The notes under the pieces: model-generated | What the model saw: only the letters and a program-made list of their open reading frames with translations | Databases searched by the model: none | Told to the model about the DNA's origin: nothing | Assembly: GCA_928212115.1 (NCBI GenBank) | Contig: CAKMRJ010005634.1 | Coordinates: 175,453,746 to 175,517,745 of the forward strand | Direction of reading: 5' to 3' | DNA from: Lactuca virosa | Taxonomy: Eukaryota; Streptophyta; Magnoliopsida; Asterales; Asteraceae | DNA: 64,000 bases | Shown here: positions 1 through 11,497 of the stretch, in pieces | How positions within the stretch are numbered: position 1 is the first letter of the stretch | Layout: each line of letters begins with the position of its first letter | Position numbers and translations under genes: made by a program

Positions 1-1675
1 CGCACGATCTCGAATTAGGAGCAGTAGTTTTCGCCCTAAAAATCTGGAGACATTACCTCTACGGCACTAAGTGCACTATCTTCACCGATCACAAAAAGCC
101 TTCAGCATATCCTCAATCAAAAAGAAACTCAACATGAGACAAAGACGATGGGTGGAATTACTAAACGATTACGAATGTGAGATTCGTTATCACCCCGGAA
201 AAGCCAACGTGGTTGCAGACGCCTTGAGCAGAAGAAAAGAATACTAGGGCCGCCGAGTAAAGGCGTTAACCATGACCATCCATTTCACCTGTCCGCACAA
301 AAATCAAAGAGGCACAGGAAGAAGCCTTGAAGCCAAGCCAGAGAACGTGGCAGGTGAAGCGTTGAGAGGAATGGACAAAAATCTTGAAGTCAGGGATGAC
401 GGGGTTCGTTGTCTCATGAACCGGATCTGGACACCAAAATTTGGTGGATTCAGGGACGTTGTCATGAACGAAGCTCATCAAAACTCGCTACTCCGTGCAT
501 CCCGGCTCAGACAGATGTACTTAGACCTCAAGAAGCTGTATTGGTGGCCGAACATGAAAGCCGAAATAGCTACCTTTGTGGGCAAGTGCCTGACTTGCGC
601 CAAGGTTAAGGTAGAGTATCAAAAGCCCTCGGGACTACTTCAACAGCCAGAGATACCCGAGTGGAAGTGGGAGCGGATTACGATGGATTTCATTACCAAG
701 TTACCTAAGACCACGGGTGGACTTGACACCATTTGGGTAATCGTCGACAGATTAACCAAATCCGCACACTTCCTACCAATAAAAGAGACAGACAAAATGG
801 AGAACTGACAAGGATAACATTAAAGAATAGTGTGCCTTCACGGAGTACCGATATCCATTATCTCCGATAGAGATAGTCGGTTCACGTCACGATTCTGGCA
901 GTCACTGCAGAAAGCTATGGGAACTAGGCTGGACATGAGTACAGCCTACCACCCACAGACTGACGGGTAGAGTGAGAGAACCATTCAAACGTTAGAGGAC
1001 ATGCTAAGAGCTTGTGTGATAGACTTTGGTAAGGCTTGGGATGTTCATTTACCCCTTATCGAATTCTCATACAATAATAGTTATCACACTAGCATCAAAG
1101 TTGCTCCGTTCGAAGCCCTCTATGGCCGTAAGTGCAGATCACCCCTGTGATGGGCTGAGGTGGGCGATACGCAACTAGAAAGAGGGCAAGTCCCTAACAA
1201 CGCACTCACTGGCCCGGAGATCATAAGGGAAACAACCGAAAAGATCGTCCAAATTCGAGAACAAATGAAGGCTTCGCAAGACCGACAAAAGAGCTACGCG
1301 GATAAGAGACGAAAACCCTTGGAGTTCCAAGTTGGGGATCGAGTACTACTAAAAGTATCACCTTGGAAGGGATTAATACGTTTCGAAAAATGTGGGAAAC
1401 TAAATCCAAGGTATATCGGACCATTCGAAATCCTCGCCAGGATTGACCCGGTGGCATACAAGCTGCGATTACCCCAGGAACTCAATCACGTTCATCCTAC
1501 CTTTCATGTGTCGAACCTAAAGAAATTTTTGTCTGATGAGACCCTTGTCATTCCTTTGGAAGAAATTGAGATCAATGAGAACCTCCACTTTGTAGAGGAA
1601 CCTGTTGAAATCATGGACCGAGAGGTCAAATCGACGAAACAAAGCCGCATTTCCCATCGTAAAGGTCCGGTGGTT
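1..1675 (+). pseudogene. Ty3/gypsy pol fragment (element E1, first copy): RNase H end, integrase, chromodomain side
   Basis: Retrotransposon polyprotein fragment. In order it shows the end of RNase H (about 1-250, with a TDHK motif), the integrase zinc-binding domain (about 470-610, ending in CLTC), the integrase catalytic core (about 680-1130) and the C-terminal GPF-type domain (IGPFEI near 1420). The reading frame is broken: a stop at 806-808, an in-frame TAG in the conserved DGQSE motif near 968, and many single-base indels. It runs into the N gap at 1676. A near-identical copy follows at 1939-3595, so this is either a true duplication or an assembly duplicate. Family assignment is firm; copy number is uncertain. 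Confidence 0.88.
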
Positions 1676-1688
1676 NNNNNNNNNNNNN
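1676..1688. other. Assembly gap of 13 N
   Basis: Thirteen undetermined bases separate two near-identical copies of the E1 pol 3' region. The left flank stops inside the integrase C-terminus and the right flank restarts in the RT connection/RNase H region, so the join is not a continuous element. Confidence 0.99.
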
Positions 1689-3681
1689 AAACCACTCACC
1701 ACCTTGACTAAAAAAGGAGTGACTTTCGTCTGGGGGTATAAGCAAGAGGCTGCGTTCCAAACACTGAAACGAACTCTGTGTAGTGCTCCGATCTTGTCCT
1801 TACCAGATGGAACCGAAGACTTTGGTGGTTTATTGTGATGCGTCAAACCAAGGTCTAGGATGTGTGTTAATGCAACGAGGAAAGGTCATTGCCTACGCTC
1901 AAGACAACTGAAGACACAAAACAAGTAAACTACACCGACGCACGATCTCGAATTAGGAGCAGTAGTTTTTCGCCCTAAAAAATAGACATTACCTCTACGG
2001 CACTAATGCACATCTCCACCGATCACAAAAGCCTTCAGCATATCCTCGAATCAAAAGAACTCAACATGAGACAAAGACGATGGGTGGAATTACTAAACGA
2101 TTACGAATGTGAGATTCGTTATCACCCCGGAAAGCCAACGTGGTTGCAGACGCCTTGAGCAGAAAAGAATCTAGGGCCGCCCGGTAAAGGCGTTAACCAC
2201 GACCATCCATTCCCACCTGTCCGCACAAAATTAAAGAGGCACAGGAAAAGCCTTGAAGCCAGAGAACGTGACAGGTTAAGCGTTGAGAGGAATGGACAAA
2301 AATCTTGAAGTCAGGATAACGGCGTTCGTTGTTTCATGAACCGGATCTGGAAACCAAAATTGGTGGATTCAGGGACGTTGTCATGAACGAAGCTCATAAA
2401 CTCGCTACTACTCCGTGCATCCCGGCTCAGACAAGATGTACTTAGAGACTCAAGAAGCTTGTATTGGTGGCCGAACATGAAAGCCGAAATAGCTACCTTT
2501 GTGGGCAAGTGCCTAACTTGCGCCAAGGTTAAGGTAGTGTATCAAAAGCCCTCGGGACTACTTCAACCACCAGAGATACCCGAGTGGAAGTGGGAGCGGA
2601 TTACGATGGATTTCATTACCAAGTACCTAAGACCACGGGTCGACTTGACACCATTTGGGTAATCGTCGACAGATTAACCAAATCCGCACACTTCCTCCCA
2701 ATAAAAGAGACAGACAAAATGGAGAAACTGACAAGGATATACATTAAAGAAATAGTGTGCCTTCATGGAGTACCGATATCCATTATCTCTGATAGAGATA
2801 GTCGGTTCACGTCACGATTCTGGCAGTCACTGCAGAAATCTATGGGAACTAGGCTGGACATGAGTACAGCCTACCACCCACAGACTGACGGGCAGAGTGA
2901 AAGAACCATTTTGACGTTAGAGGACATGCTAAGAGCTTGTGTGATAGACTTTGGTAAGGCTTGGGATGTTCATTTACCCCTTATCGAATTCTCATACAAT
3001 AATAGTTATCACACTAGCATCAAAGTTGCTCCGTTCGAAGCCCTCTATGGCCGTAAGTGCAGATCACCCCTGTGATGGGCTGAGGTGGGCGATACGCAAC
3101 TAGAAAGAGGGCAAGTCCCTAACAACGCACTCACTGGCCCGGAGATCATAAGGGAAACAACCGAAAAGATCGTCCAAATTCGAGAACAAATGAAGGCTTC
3201 GCAATACCGACAAAAGAGCTACGCGGATAAGAGACGAAAACCCTTGGAGTTCCAAGTTGGGGATCTAGTGCTACTAAAAGTATCACCTTGGAAGGGATTA
3301 ATACGTTTCGAAAAATGTGGGAAACTAAATCCAAGGTATATCGGACCATTCGAAATCCTCGCCAGGATTGACCCGGTGGCATACAAGCTGCGATTACCCC
3401 AGGAACTCAATCACGTTCATCCTACCTTTCATGTGTCGAACCTAAAGAAATTTTTGTCTGATGAGACCCTTGTCATTCCTTTGGAAGAAATTGAGATCAA
3501 TGAGAACCTCCACTTTGTAGAGGAACCTGTTGAAATCATAGACCGAGAGGTCAAATCGACGAAACAAAGCCGCATTCCCATCGTAAAGGTCCGGTGGAAC
3601 GCCAAGCGAGGACCCGAATTTACTTGGGAACGTGAGGACCAAATGAAACAAAAGTACCCAGATCTATTCCCCAACCCTTGA
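1689..3681 (+). pseudogene. Ty3/gypsy pol (element E1, second copy): RT end, RNase H, integrase, chromodomain
   Basis: Starts in the RT connection region (LTKKGVTFVWG near 1700), then RNase H (VVYCDAS near 1830; its catalytic stretch has indels), zinc-binding integrase domain (about 2400-2530), integrase core (2584-3075, with WVIVDRLTKSAHF, DRDSRFTSRFW and TAYHPQTDGQSERT, so the later D and E are present), GPF module (IGPFEI near 3345) and a chromodomain-like tail (VKVRWNAKRGPEFTWERED, about 3583-3650). It ends at TGA 3679-3681, just before a polypurine tract and the 3' LTR. It is better preserved than the first copy, but stops and frameshifts remain (for example the TGA near 3073). This marks E1 as a plus-strand chromovirus-type element whose 5' half is outside the window. 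Confidence 0.9.
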
Positions 3682-3723
3682 AGTCCCACTCAAAATGCAA
3701 ATTTCAGGACGAAATTCCTTCTA

Positions 3724-3735
3724 ACGGGGGGATAA
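3724..3735 (+). other. Polypurine tract of E1
   Basis: Run ACGGGGGGATAA directly before the LTR start TGTGACAACC; primes plus-strand DNA synthesis in LTR retrotransposons. The preceding bases (TTTCAGGACGAAATTCC) are also found before the 3' LTR of element D at about 58274-58290. Confidence 0.85.
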
Positions 3736-4059
3736 TGTGACAACCGTCAAATTCAAGTCTAAGTCAAAGTCAACAAGTCAAAGTCAAAGTCAACAAGTCA
3801 AACCAGTCAAACTTAACTAGTACTTGTATGTTAAAAGTTATTCTATGTATAAACAATGTGCATTTGTATGTCAAGAATTCAGTGTCGGAGAATCTATGTT
3901 GTAGCAATGTAAAAAAAAAACCCTAAAAAGGGAGTAAACGCATCAAAACATGACTATGGACCCTTTTGGGAACTTAAACAATCATAAACGAAGCATAACG
4001 GGGGGTTACAAAACCTTGCATTACGAGATTATACGATAATAATGGCTAAGATTAAATCT

Positions 4060-4215
4060 CTCTCAAATCTCTCCAAGTATGTGAAATCTCTCCCAAATCT
4101 CTCCAAGTATGTGAAATCTCTCCAAGTATGTGAAATCTCACCCAAATCTCTCCACGTATGTGAAATCTCTCCAATTATGTGAAATCTCTCCCAAATCTCT
4201 CCCAAAATCTCTCTC
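4060..4215 (+). repeat. Minisatellite in the E1 LTR
   Basis: Imperfect tandem copies built from AATCTCTCC and AAGTATGTGA. It lies in the U3-like part upstream of the TATA box. Confidence 0.85.
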
Positions 4216-4894
4216 AAACTTTTTATAGTCATCCGGGTCATCCCGACCCTTAACTTAGCCAAAAACCGCTTGAATCGGGGAGTTATATCGAAAAACAGCT
4301 AAATAGGGCCGAAACCCCTCTTAGGAACCAGACCTCTTAGAACCGAAACCCTTCTATTAGGACCGAAGCTCCTCAGAACCGAACTACCCAAGATCCGAAC
4401 CGAAGCCTGAGAGCCGAACTAAGCATGCAGGACCGAAACCTCCCTACAACCGAAATAGGCCGAGCCCTCGGTCCATTTCGATTCCATAGCAATTTTCAGA
4501 CCGAGCCTCCACCTTCGGTTCCTACTCTCGCATCTTCGGTCCCTTCTTTCTCCCACTCTCGGTTCGCACCTTCTAAGAGCCGAACCTCGCAGGTTCGGTC
4601 CTTAATGCCCGGTTTTCGACTACTTTCGCTTCCTAAGCCCGTTTTTGACGGGATATTTTACACCAAATTCATATTTTTACCATTTTAAACCCCCAAAACT
4701 CATATTTTATTTATTTTTCAAGGATTTATTAATTAAAAATCATTATTTTATATTAAGAGGAGTATTCTACCCCACAAGTGGGTCAAGTGTGCCCACTTGC
4801 CTCCATGTGTCATCTCTCATTAGCCCAATCTATCCACATCACACAAACCAAGGTAAACACCATTTCAACTTGCAAATTGCTCCAGCAACCTTCT

Positions 4895-4904
4895 CTATAT
4901 AAAG
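4895..4904 (+). promoter_or_regulatory. LTR TATA box
   Basis: CTATATAAAG inside the E1 LTR, about 325 bases upstream of the donor-like GTGAGT. It is the best TATA match in this LTR and probably marks the U3/R boundary. Confidence 0.6.
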
Positions 4905-6699
4905 AAATCCCTGGAGGATTTCTTGGTTTACCTTGATCATTCCAAACTTACACACTTCTTAACACCTCAAGAAAACTTCTTTTCTCTCTACTTCCCACCA
5001 CTTTGTGCTAGTGTTCTTGAGCTACTACTTCACTTTTTGGTAAGTATTTCATGTAAACTCAGGTGTCATTCCATGTTTTCCTAACATCCTTGAATCATCT
5101 ACACACATTTAACGCCAAAAGTCGTTCTTAGGATCATCCAAGCTTTCATGTGTTCATCAAGTGTTCTTGACTCGATACTCTTCGTCTTCGACCTTCCAAT
5201 CTTCAATAAATCACTCAAGGTGAGTTCATACCCCTACATTTTCCCGTTTTCTTTAGTTTTCAGGGGGGGGGGGAATACAAGTTAAAACACCAAAACATAT
5301 TTGAAACTTAACTTGACAGCTTATAACAGAAAAGTTGTGACCTGTTCACGAACTGTTTTACCCAACTTAAAATTAATATTTTTCAAAACTGTTTAATATG
5401 AAAATATTTCAGGTTTATACATTTAAAATGACTACTTGCACATCTTCATACGATTTTTCTACAATTTATGGTGATTTTTACAAAACTGTCTATCACTGCA
5501 GCATCAAAGTCGGACCAGGTTGTGAAGATGAACATTTTTACCCTAGTTTGAGACCACAAAAAATTATAGGAAACTTTATGGATACAGTAGACTCTTTTTC
5601 CAAATACTCAGAGTATACGGATTCAGTTTTCGACTATGATTTTTCTATAAATATTCTAAAACAGTGGCAGTTAAGGGTAAAACTGTCAAATACATGTTTA
5701 AGAGTTATTCACACCTTGTAACATGCTGAGCAAGGTGTGTACGATTTACACTTAGTATTTTAAATGTCATTTTATGGAAATACAAAGACATGCATAACAA
5801 GGTTTCATTCAAACACACAACACTTTTGATAAACTATAATAGGTATAGTTTGAGCACTTCGTTTGACAAAGAAAACAGTAACTCAATCGACTTACAAAAC
5901 AAGTATTTCATTACACACTACGTGAACTTGTTAATAAATAAATTTGTGAGACATTCTCCTTCGGGGTACTCTTAAGTACCACAGTAAAGTCCTGTAGTTA
6001 TAATCATAATCTCCTGGAGGGAGAGCATGATAGTTGTGTATAGATCTATATTGAGTCTGACAAACCCGCACCTAAGTTGCTTGCAACAGCTAGACCGGCA
6101 GGTCTGGGGTGACAAGTGTCATAACATTCCGACACCTAAAGAACGTCGAGTACGAGGTCTTCGAGTTTTAGTATGGTTATAACATCTCACATGGGAAATT
6201 AACAAAACACACAGTTCACGGGGATTTAAGGAGTTTTATTTAAATATAAAACCCACACACACAAGTATGACGATTTACTTACATACACTAAGTCTTGGTT
6301 CAGTAAGACTATAACAACCCTTTAGAAAATATTGGATTTTCTGGAAACAAACTTGTAACAAACAAAAAGGAACATCATTCATTTTTCATTCATAAATTGC
6401 TTATGAACTCACCAGCTTTATGCTGATACTCTTTCAAAAACAACTTGTATTCTCAGGTAATCAGTAATACAGGTAACCACAAGATTTTTGGAGGCAAGAC
6501 GCTATGGCGCAGATTTCTTTTGAACTATTTTGACATCATATGTAATTTATTTGGAAACATGTATTTTTGCAACGATGTAACCTTTTAAATTATATTTATG
6601 ATGGTTGTGTTTACTTTCTTCACTATGGTTATGATACTGAGCATGACGTCCTCCGCCCCCGAACGTTTCCGCCGTTCTGGTTTAGGGGTGTGACATTTT

Positions 6700-7138
6700 T
6701 GGTCGTTCCCATTTCATCACAGCTTCAATCTTTGTTGGATCAACCATTATTCCTTCCTGGTTAAGCACATGACTCAGGAATTGGACTTCTCGAATCCAAA
6801 AATCACATTTGGAGAACTTTGTGTACAACTTCTCCTTCTTCAAAACTTCTAATACTTCTCGCAAGTGCTTGCCATGCTCCTGCTTGCTCTTTTGAGTAAA
6901 TCAGGATGTCATCTATGAACACTATTACAGATTTATCGAGGAATGGTTTACAATCCCTGTTCATCAAATCCATAAAATGTTGTTGGAGCATTGGTTAGTC
7001 GAAATGACATAACCAATAACTCATAGTGTTCGTATCTTGTTCTGAATGCGGTCTTCTCGATATCTTGCTCTCTTACCTTCAACTGATGATATCCTGACCT
7101 AAGATCGATCTTTGAGAAATAGCTCGAACATTACAGTT
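6700..7138 (-). pseudogene. E2 reverse transcriptase, downstream half
   Basis: Minus-strand reading gives palm-domain motifs SKIDLRSGYHQ, LTNAPTTF, and FIDDILIYS (the catalytic xxDD motif, about 6916-6942), followed by CDFWIREVQFLSHV of the thumb/connection. The frame has a stop just after FDQL at the S1 junction and further shifts near 6990. Continues from 9030-9290 on the other side of S1. Homology is clear; the gene is non-functional. Confidence 0.88.
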
Positions 7139-9024
7139 TGTAACAACACAATTTTCAAAAGAAAATTTTCATTTTTGATTTACCAAAATACTTTCCACAA
7201 ACCATGAAATCCCAAATACAATTGTTTTAAAATTCATATCAAATACAATTTATTTCCAAATCACGAGAGTGTCCCATAAAAACGATTGAGAGAGAGTGCA
7301 CGCTGTGCCATCAAGCCATGCCCTTGCCCTTGGGCTCATATGTACCTGACACAAATCCACAAACTGTAAGCTAATGCTTAGTAAGTCCCCCAGAGCATAC
7401 CCCACACACAATCCACATAACACATATCATATTAGATATAAAAGCTACACATATCACATAAGCCATGCATACAACATATAGGAAGCCATGGAAACCCTCC
7501 AGGGTCTTACACCTAGTGCCACTGGAACCCCCACATGGTCTTAACTATCTGCAATGGGAACCCCCACATGGTCTTCCTGCCATGGGAACCCCCACATGGT
7601 CTTCTCTACTAAGTAAATATCATACAAACTAAACATGCAAATATACTAGGATGCCATGGAAACCTTCCGAGGTCTTATACCAAATGCCACGGGAACCCCC
7701 ACGTGGTCTCAATCTACTGCCACGGGAACCCCCCGTGGTCTTCCATGCAAATGTCATACTAACATAACGCATAATCAATCGACAATCCACATATCATAAA
7801 ATGGTCCGGCCTTGGTGCCTTAGACCCATTGCTATGGTGAGAAGACTCACCTCTCGAATGTTGAACTGACAAGCTAAGATCAAATATATCCCACGCACTG
7901 CTCCTCCTCAACTGCCTATAATCAACATGTGATTAACTTGTCACAATCCCATAAATACCCTCAAAGTCAACCCTGGTCAAAGTCAAGGTCAACAATCAAG
8001 GTCAATAGTCCATGTTGACCTTAACTCGTCGAGTGCATCCTAGCAACTCGTCAAGTTCCTCCCGATTCCATTCCACTGAATCCCATGTCAACTCGCCAAG
8101 TCACCTAAGTGACTCGTTAAGTTCATCAAATGTCCAGAAAACTAAAAGTTCATACAATACCAAAACCCTAATCTTTCACTGCACTCATTCCGAATCTCGA
8201 AAATGGGTAAACCCTACCCGACTCGTCGAGTCAACTAAGGGACTCGACGAGTTCCTTTAGTTCCTTTTGTGTTCAGCCCTTTTCAGTGGGATCTAAGGTC
8301 CCAAACTTCGAATCCAACTTCCCCTAGTGCATTTACCACGTAAAGTTGCAAACTTTACGTGCATGCAAGGCCTCACAAGGCTAAAACATCAAAACTAAGA
8401 TTCCTACAAGGTTTTAGTGCATGGAAAGGGCCTAAGCTGGATAAAGTGAGCAAATTTATGTCATTGGGGACCTAGAGAGGTCCAGATCTGGAACCATATC
8501 CGTGTGATAAGTCCAAATCCGAGTATGACCCCATCTTGCACCAAAAGTGGCCATTTACTACAAAGAAAATGGATCTAAGCATCTAAAGATCAAGGTAATG
8601 ACTTTATACCTCAAGATGGTTACCAATACAGAGTAGATGTCGGAGCTACTGCTTCTCTCCTTGTTCCTTCTTCTTCAAGATCCAAAATCCATCACAACCA
8701 CACCAAAATTACTCACAAAAGCTCTCTCTCTCACTCAAGAAGCTGCAAGGTTCAACTAGGGTTTTCTCTGGCTAATGAAGTGGTAAGGGAGACCACAAGA
8801 GGCGGATTATGTTCTTTAAATAGGGTGTAAACCCTAAAAATTAGGGTTTTCCTTTACAACGCCTACTCGTCGAGTCGGGGCCTTCCGACTCATCGAGTAG
8901 GATTTAAAATCCGCGTCCTCATAACGATCTCTACTCGACGAGTTGGAGCTCCCCAACTCGCCGAGTCCATGCACAAAACCCTAAAAATTAGATAAATTAA
9001 ATAATGCCTGGAACAGGTGTTACA
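7139..9024 (-). mobile_element. Solo LTR S1 with perfect 5-bp TSD
   Basis: TG...CA sequence of 1886 bp flanked by CAGTT on both sides (7134-7138 and 9025-9029), inserted in the E2 reverse transcriptase. Minus orientation is shown by the reversed TATA (CCCTATTTAAAG, 8812-8825), reversed donor (complement of AC at 7849) and reversed acceptor (7346). Contents: CTCGNCGAG palindrome clusters at 8864-8965 and 8020-8255, a 21-base inverted repeat CGTAAAGTTG/CAACTTTACG type at 8339, a GTCAA array at 7966-8022 and a CCATG...CATGG short-palindrome array at 7480-7740. No internal region, so it arose by LTR-LTR recombination. Confidence 0.92.
7480..7740 (-). repeat. CCATG/CATGG short hairpin array in S1
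   Basis: Five or more copies of a unit of the form CCATGGGAACCCCCACATGG with GTCTT spacers. Each unit can fold on itself. It sits inside the intron-like segment of the LTR (7346-7850). Confidence 0.8.
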
Positions 9025-9290
9025 CAGTTGATCGAATAGGTCGTTAATCCTTGGCAATGGATACTTGTTTTTCACCGTTGCTTTGTTCAGCTGTCTATAG
9101 TCTATGTACATTCTCATGCTCCCATCCTTTTTCTTCATGAATAACACCGGAGCTCCCCATGGTGAAGAACTAGGTCTAATGAAAGCTTTGTCTAACAACT
9201 CCTGAAGTTGCATCATAAGCTCTTTTATTTCTGTCGATGCTAATCCGTATGGTGCTTTTTCTATTGGCATCTATCCTGGAAACAAGTCTA
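9025..9290 (-). pseudogene. E2 reverse transcriptase, upstream half
   Basis: Minus-strand reading shows LQELLDKAFIRPSSSPWGAP, VLFMKKKDGSMRMYIDYRQL and INDLFDQL, the N-terminal fingers and palm of Ty3/gypsy reverse transcriptase. It ends at the S1 insertion. Upstream (9290-9375) the PR-RT linker is recognisable (PDRQVEFRIDLFPG type) but frame-shifted. Confidence 0.9.
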
Positions 9291-9375
9291 TTCGAAACTC
9301 TACTTGTCTATCAGGGGGCAATCCAGGAAGATCTTCGGGAAAGACTTTCGGATAGTCACATACCACTGGTATTCT

Positions 9376-9897
9376 TTACATTTCTTTCTTCTCCTTCTTT
9401 GCGCCAATCACAAATGCCAAGTATGATGTACATAATTTAAACAAACACTTTCTGGCTTTCATCGGGGAAATGATTCCAGAATTTACTCTACGTTTTTCCT
9501 CGTACACCATAAACGACTCTTTTCCAGGTGGGTTTACTCTCACCATCTTCTTCCTGCATAGTATATCGACATCGTTTGCACTAATCCAATCCATTCCTAG
9601 TACTATGTCGAAACCGTTCAACTCAATGGGTAACAACTCTTCGTGGAATTTATTCTCGTTCAAGTTGATGACGATGTTTTTAATGAAATCGCTAACATGT
9701 ATAAATTTTCCACTAGCAACTTCTACAACTAGAGCATTATCAACTTTATTTACAGGTAGTGCTAGTCTTCCACTAAATTTATGAGATATAAAGGAGTAAT
9801 TAGCTCCTGAAGCAAACAATATATTGGCAGGAAATTCATTTACAAGAAAGGTACCTGAAGCGACATCTACTTCATCCCTTGCTGCTTCGAGGGTCAT
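9376..9897 (-). pseudogene. E2 aspartic protease with altered catalytic site
   Basis: Open reading frame of about 173 codons with the retropepsin layout: GTFLVN strand, active-site loop, IVLGMDW near the C-terminal third, and a polar tail. The usual D-S/T-G-A active site reads ASGAN here, so the catalytic aspartate is replaced by alanine. In the family this residue cleaves Gag-Pol, so this copy should be inactive even though the frame is open. It lies between gag (upstream on the minus strand) and reverse transcriptase, as expected. The start ATG is simply the first in frame; in the element it is part of a longer polyprotein. Confidence 0.88.
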
Positions 9898-11130
9898 CTG
9901 GAATGCTCTTGCCTTTGGCCTTGGCGGTACATTAGGCCTTGCTAGCTCTTTCTTCTTCGGGAAGTCCGTAGAAATATGCCCTTCTTCATTACATATTTAA
10001 CACACCCTCTTGCTGGATGTACACTCATTAGCGTAATGCCCAGTTTTCCCACACTTGAAACAAGTTATATCTTCGCCACATTTTCCAGAGTGTTTCTTTT
10101 TTCACTTCTCACACCAATTTGCTTCACCTACTCCTCCTCTAAAGTTCTTGGAACTAGACTTTTCGAACCCGCTTTTCTTGTTGGACCTTGATGATCCATA
10201 AAACTTTCGCTTCCCTCATACCTCAGATCTCTCCAGACCCTTCTCCCTTAACTGGGTCTCTACATTCTTGGTTGCTCTAACGGTTGTCTTCAAAGTAGTT
10301 TCCATTTTGACCGTTGGGCCAAAGTCCGTTGGCTATCCGTTAGCAAAATTCTCTATCTTGGAGAGTTCAGTAGGCACCAAGTAGGAGAATAACTTCATCC
10401 TCTCGATGAATCGGTGGCATACTCATCAACACTCGTATTCCCTTTCTTCAGGTTATGAAACTCATTGTTTTGATCTATCAGATCTACCTCTGAGCATTAT
10501 TTCATTTTCAACTGCTCCATGGATACTTCCCAAGACATCCTCAGGGCTTCTCCCAGTGGCATTGTATCTGCCAACAACTTCCACCAACTTAAAACTTCGG
10601 TCTTTAGTTATGTGACTGCAAAGACGGTGTTTTGCTTTTTTCTGTAGTTGCAGCTTTCAAATACCATTCCCATTTCGGAGATCCATTCCATAATCTCTAA
10701 TGGATTTGAGCTTCCAGAAAGACTTTGGTGGATTGGCACCCAAGAAGTTCTTACATACGTCCATCCCTGCCAATCCCTATGTCTGGGTCGTTCCTCCTTA
10801 CCACTCGGGGTTCAACTTGACTCACAGTACGACTCTAATTTCCTTCCTCTGACTGTTCAATGTTCAGTTCAGGTTGTACAATGGGTACAATAGGTTCATC
10901 CATAGTAAGTAACATTTGTCTCATCTCCTCCCTTTGTTCGGCCATCATAGCCTGAATCATTGCTTGGACTCCTGCCATCGTGATTGGCTCGGGTGCAGCT
11001 GCTACCTCTGGTGCATGCTCAATCACTCGTGGCTCAAGCTGCTGGTTTCCATTAGCGTTTCTTAATCCGCTGCAAGTTCTCACATGACGACCTATACACC
11101 CAAGCAGGTGTTCAGCGTACAACGAGAATA
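9898..11130 (-). pseudogene. E2 gag, degenerate
   Basis: Minus-strand reading contains an N-terminal segment (11122-10835) rich in Gln, Met and Glu, a Retrotrans_gag core around 10760-10520 (PLEIMEWISEMGMVFE, then VLSWWKLLADT), and an intact CCHC zinc knuckle CFKCGKTGHYANEC at 10062-10021. A second knuckle downstream has its last Cys changed to Phe and a stop inside. Several frameshifts break the frame. Gag forms the particle and binds element RNA in this family. Confidence 0.82.
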
Positions 11131-11484
11131 ATAGGGAAAGCTTTATTTATGATAGGCGTCTAAATCTCCTTATTACTCCGAAAGGTTACATACCAGTTCT
11201 AATATCGTAATTAAACGTTTAGAAATCTGAACATATAAAGTTTCTTTATCCGGTCGGCAATAGAACATAGATCCGACCAAATAATAGCATCATAAGGCAT
11301 ATAAGGCATTTTATAGCTATTCATAAACCATTTAGCACATTAAAAAATTTAGGCATCTTCCGTAAATAAACTAGTACTGGTGTCAATTCAGGTAATATAG
11401 TAGACACTCATCTCACAATCATCGCTTAGCATTCTAAGTTTAAGTCTAGAAATCCTTCAAATTCCTAGTTCACTTAATCTAATG

Positions 11485-11497
11485 TTCTGATACCAAC
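11485..11497 (-). other. E2 primer binding site
   Basis: Minus-strand TTGGTATCAGAA directly next to the LTR end, matching the 3' end of initiator Met tRNA (TGGTATCAGAGC) for its first ten bases. Confidence 0.82.

Larger units (their letters stand above)
3736..6695 (+). repeat. 3' LTR of E1 (L1), about 2.96 kb
   Basis: Begins TGTGACAACC right after the polypurine tract and ends GGGTGTGACA where the minus-strand E2 sequence resumes. Contents in order: GTCAAAGTCAACAA repeats (3750-3815), a CTCTCCAAGTATGTGAAAT minisatellite, GAACCGAA-rich sequence (4290-4450), a TATA box at 4895, a donor-like AAG/GTGAGT at 5220, an 11-G run at 5263, the perfect palindrome GTATAGATCTATA(C) region near 6040, a branch-like GAACTCACCAG at 6405 and an acceptor-like TTCTCAG at 6456. 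The terminal block CTCCGCCCCCGAACGTTTCC is shared with element D and S3, so these are related LTR families. Right boundary is clear; no left LTR is in the window. Confidence 0.85.

Noticed and set aside
1..3681. Endogenous caulimovirus-type sequence
   Set aside because: Domain order with integrase and chromodomain, LTRs and polypurine tract fits Ty3/gypsy; no movement protein or coat signature.
4425..4902. Plus-strand frames of 85-87 codons
   Set aside because: Lie within the U3 part of the E1 LTR, low-complexity and without homology.
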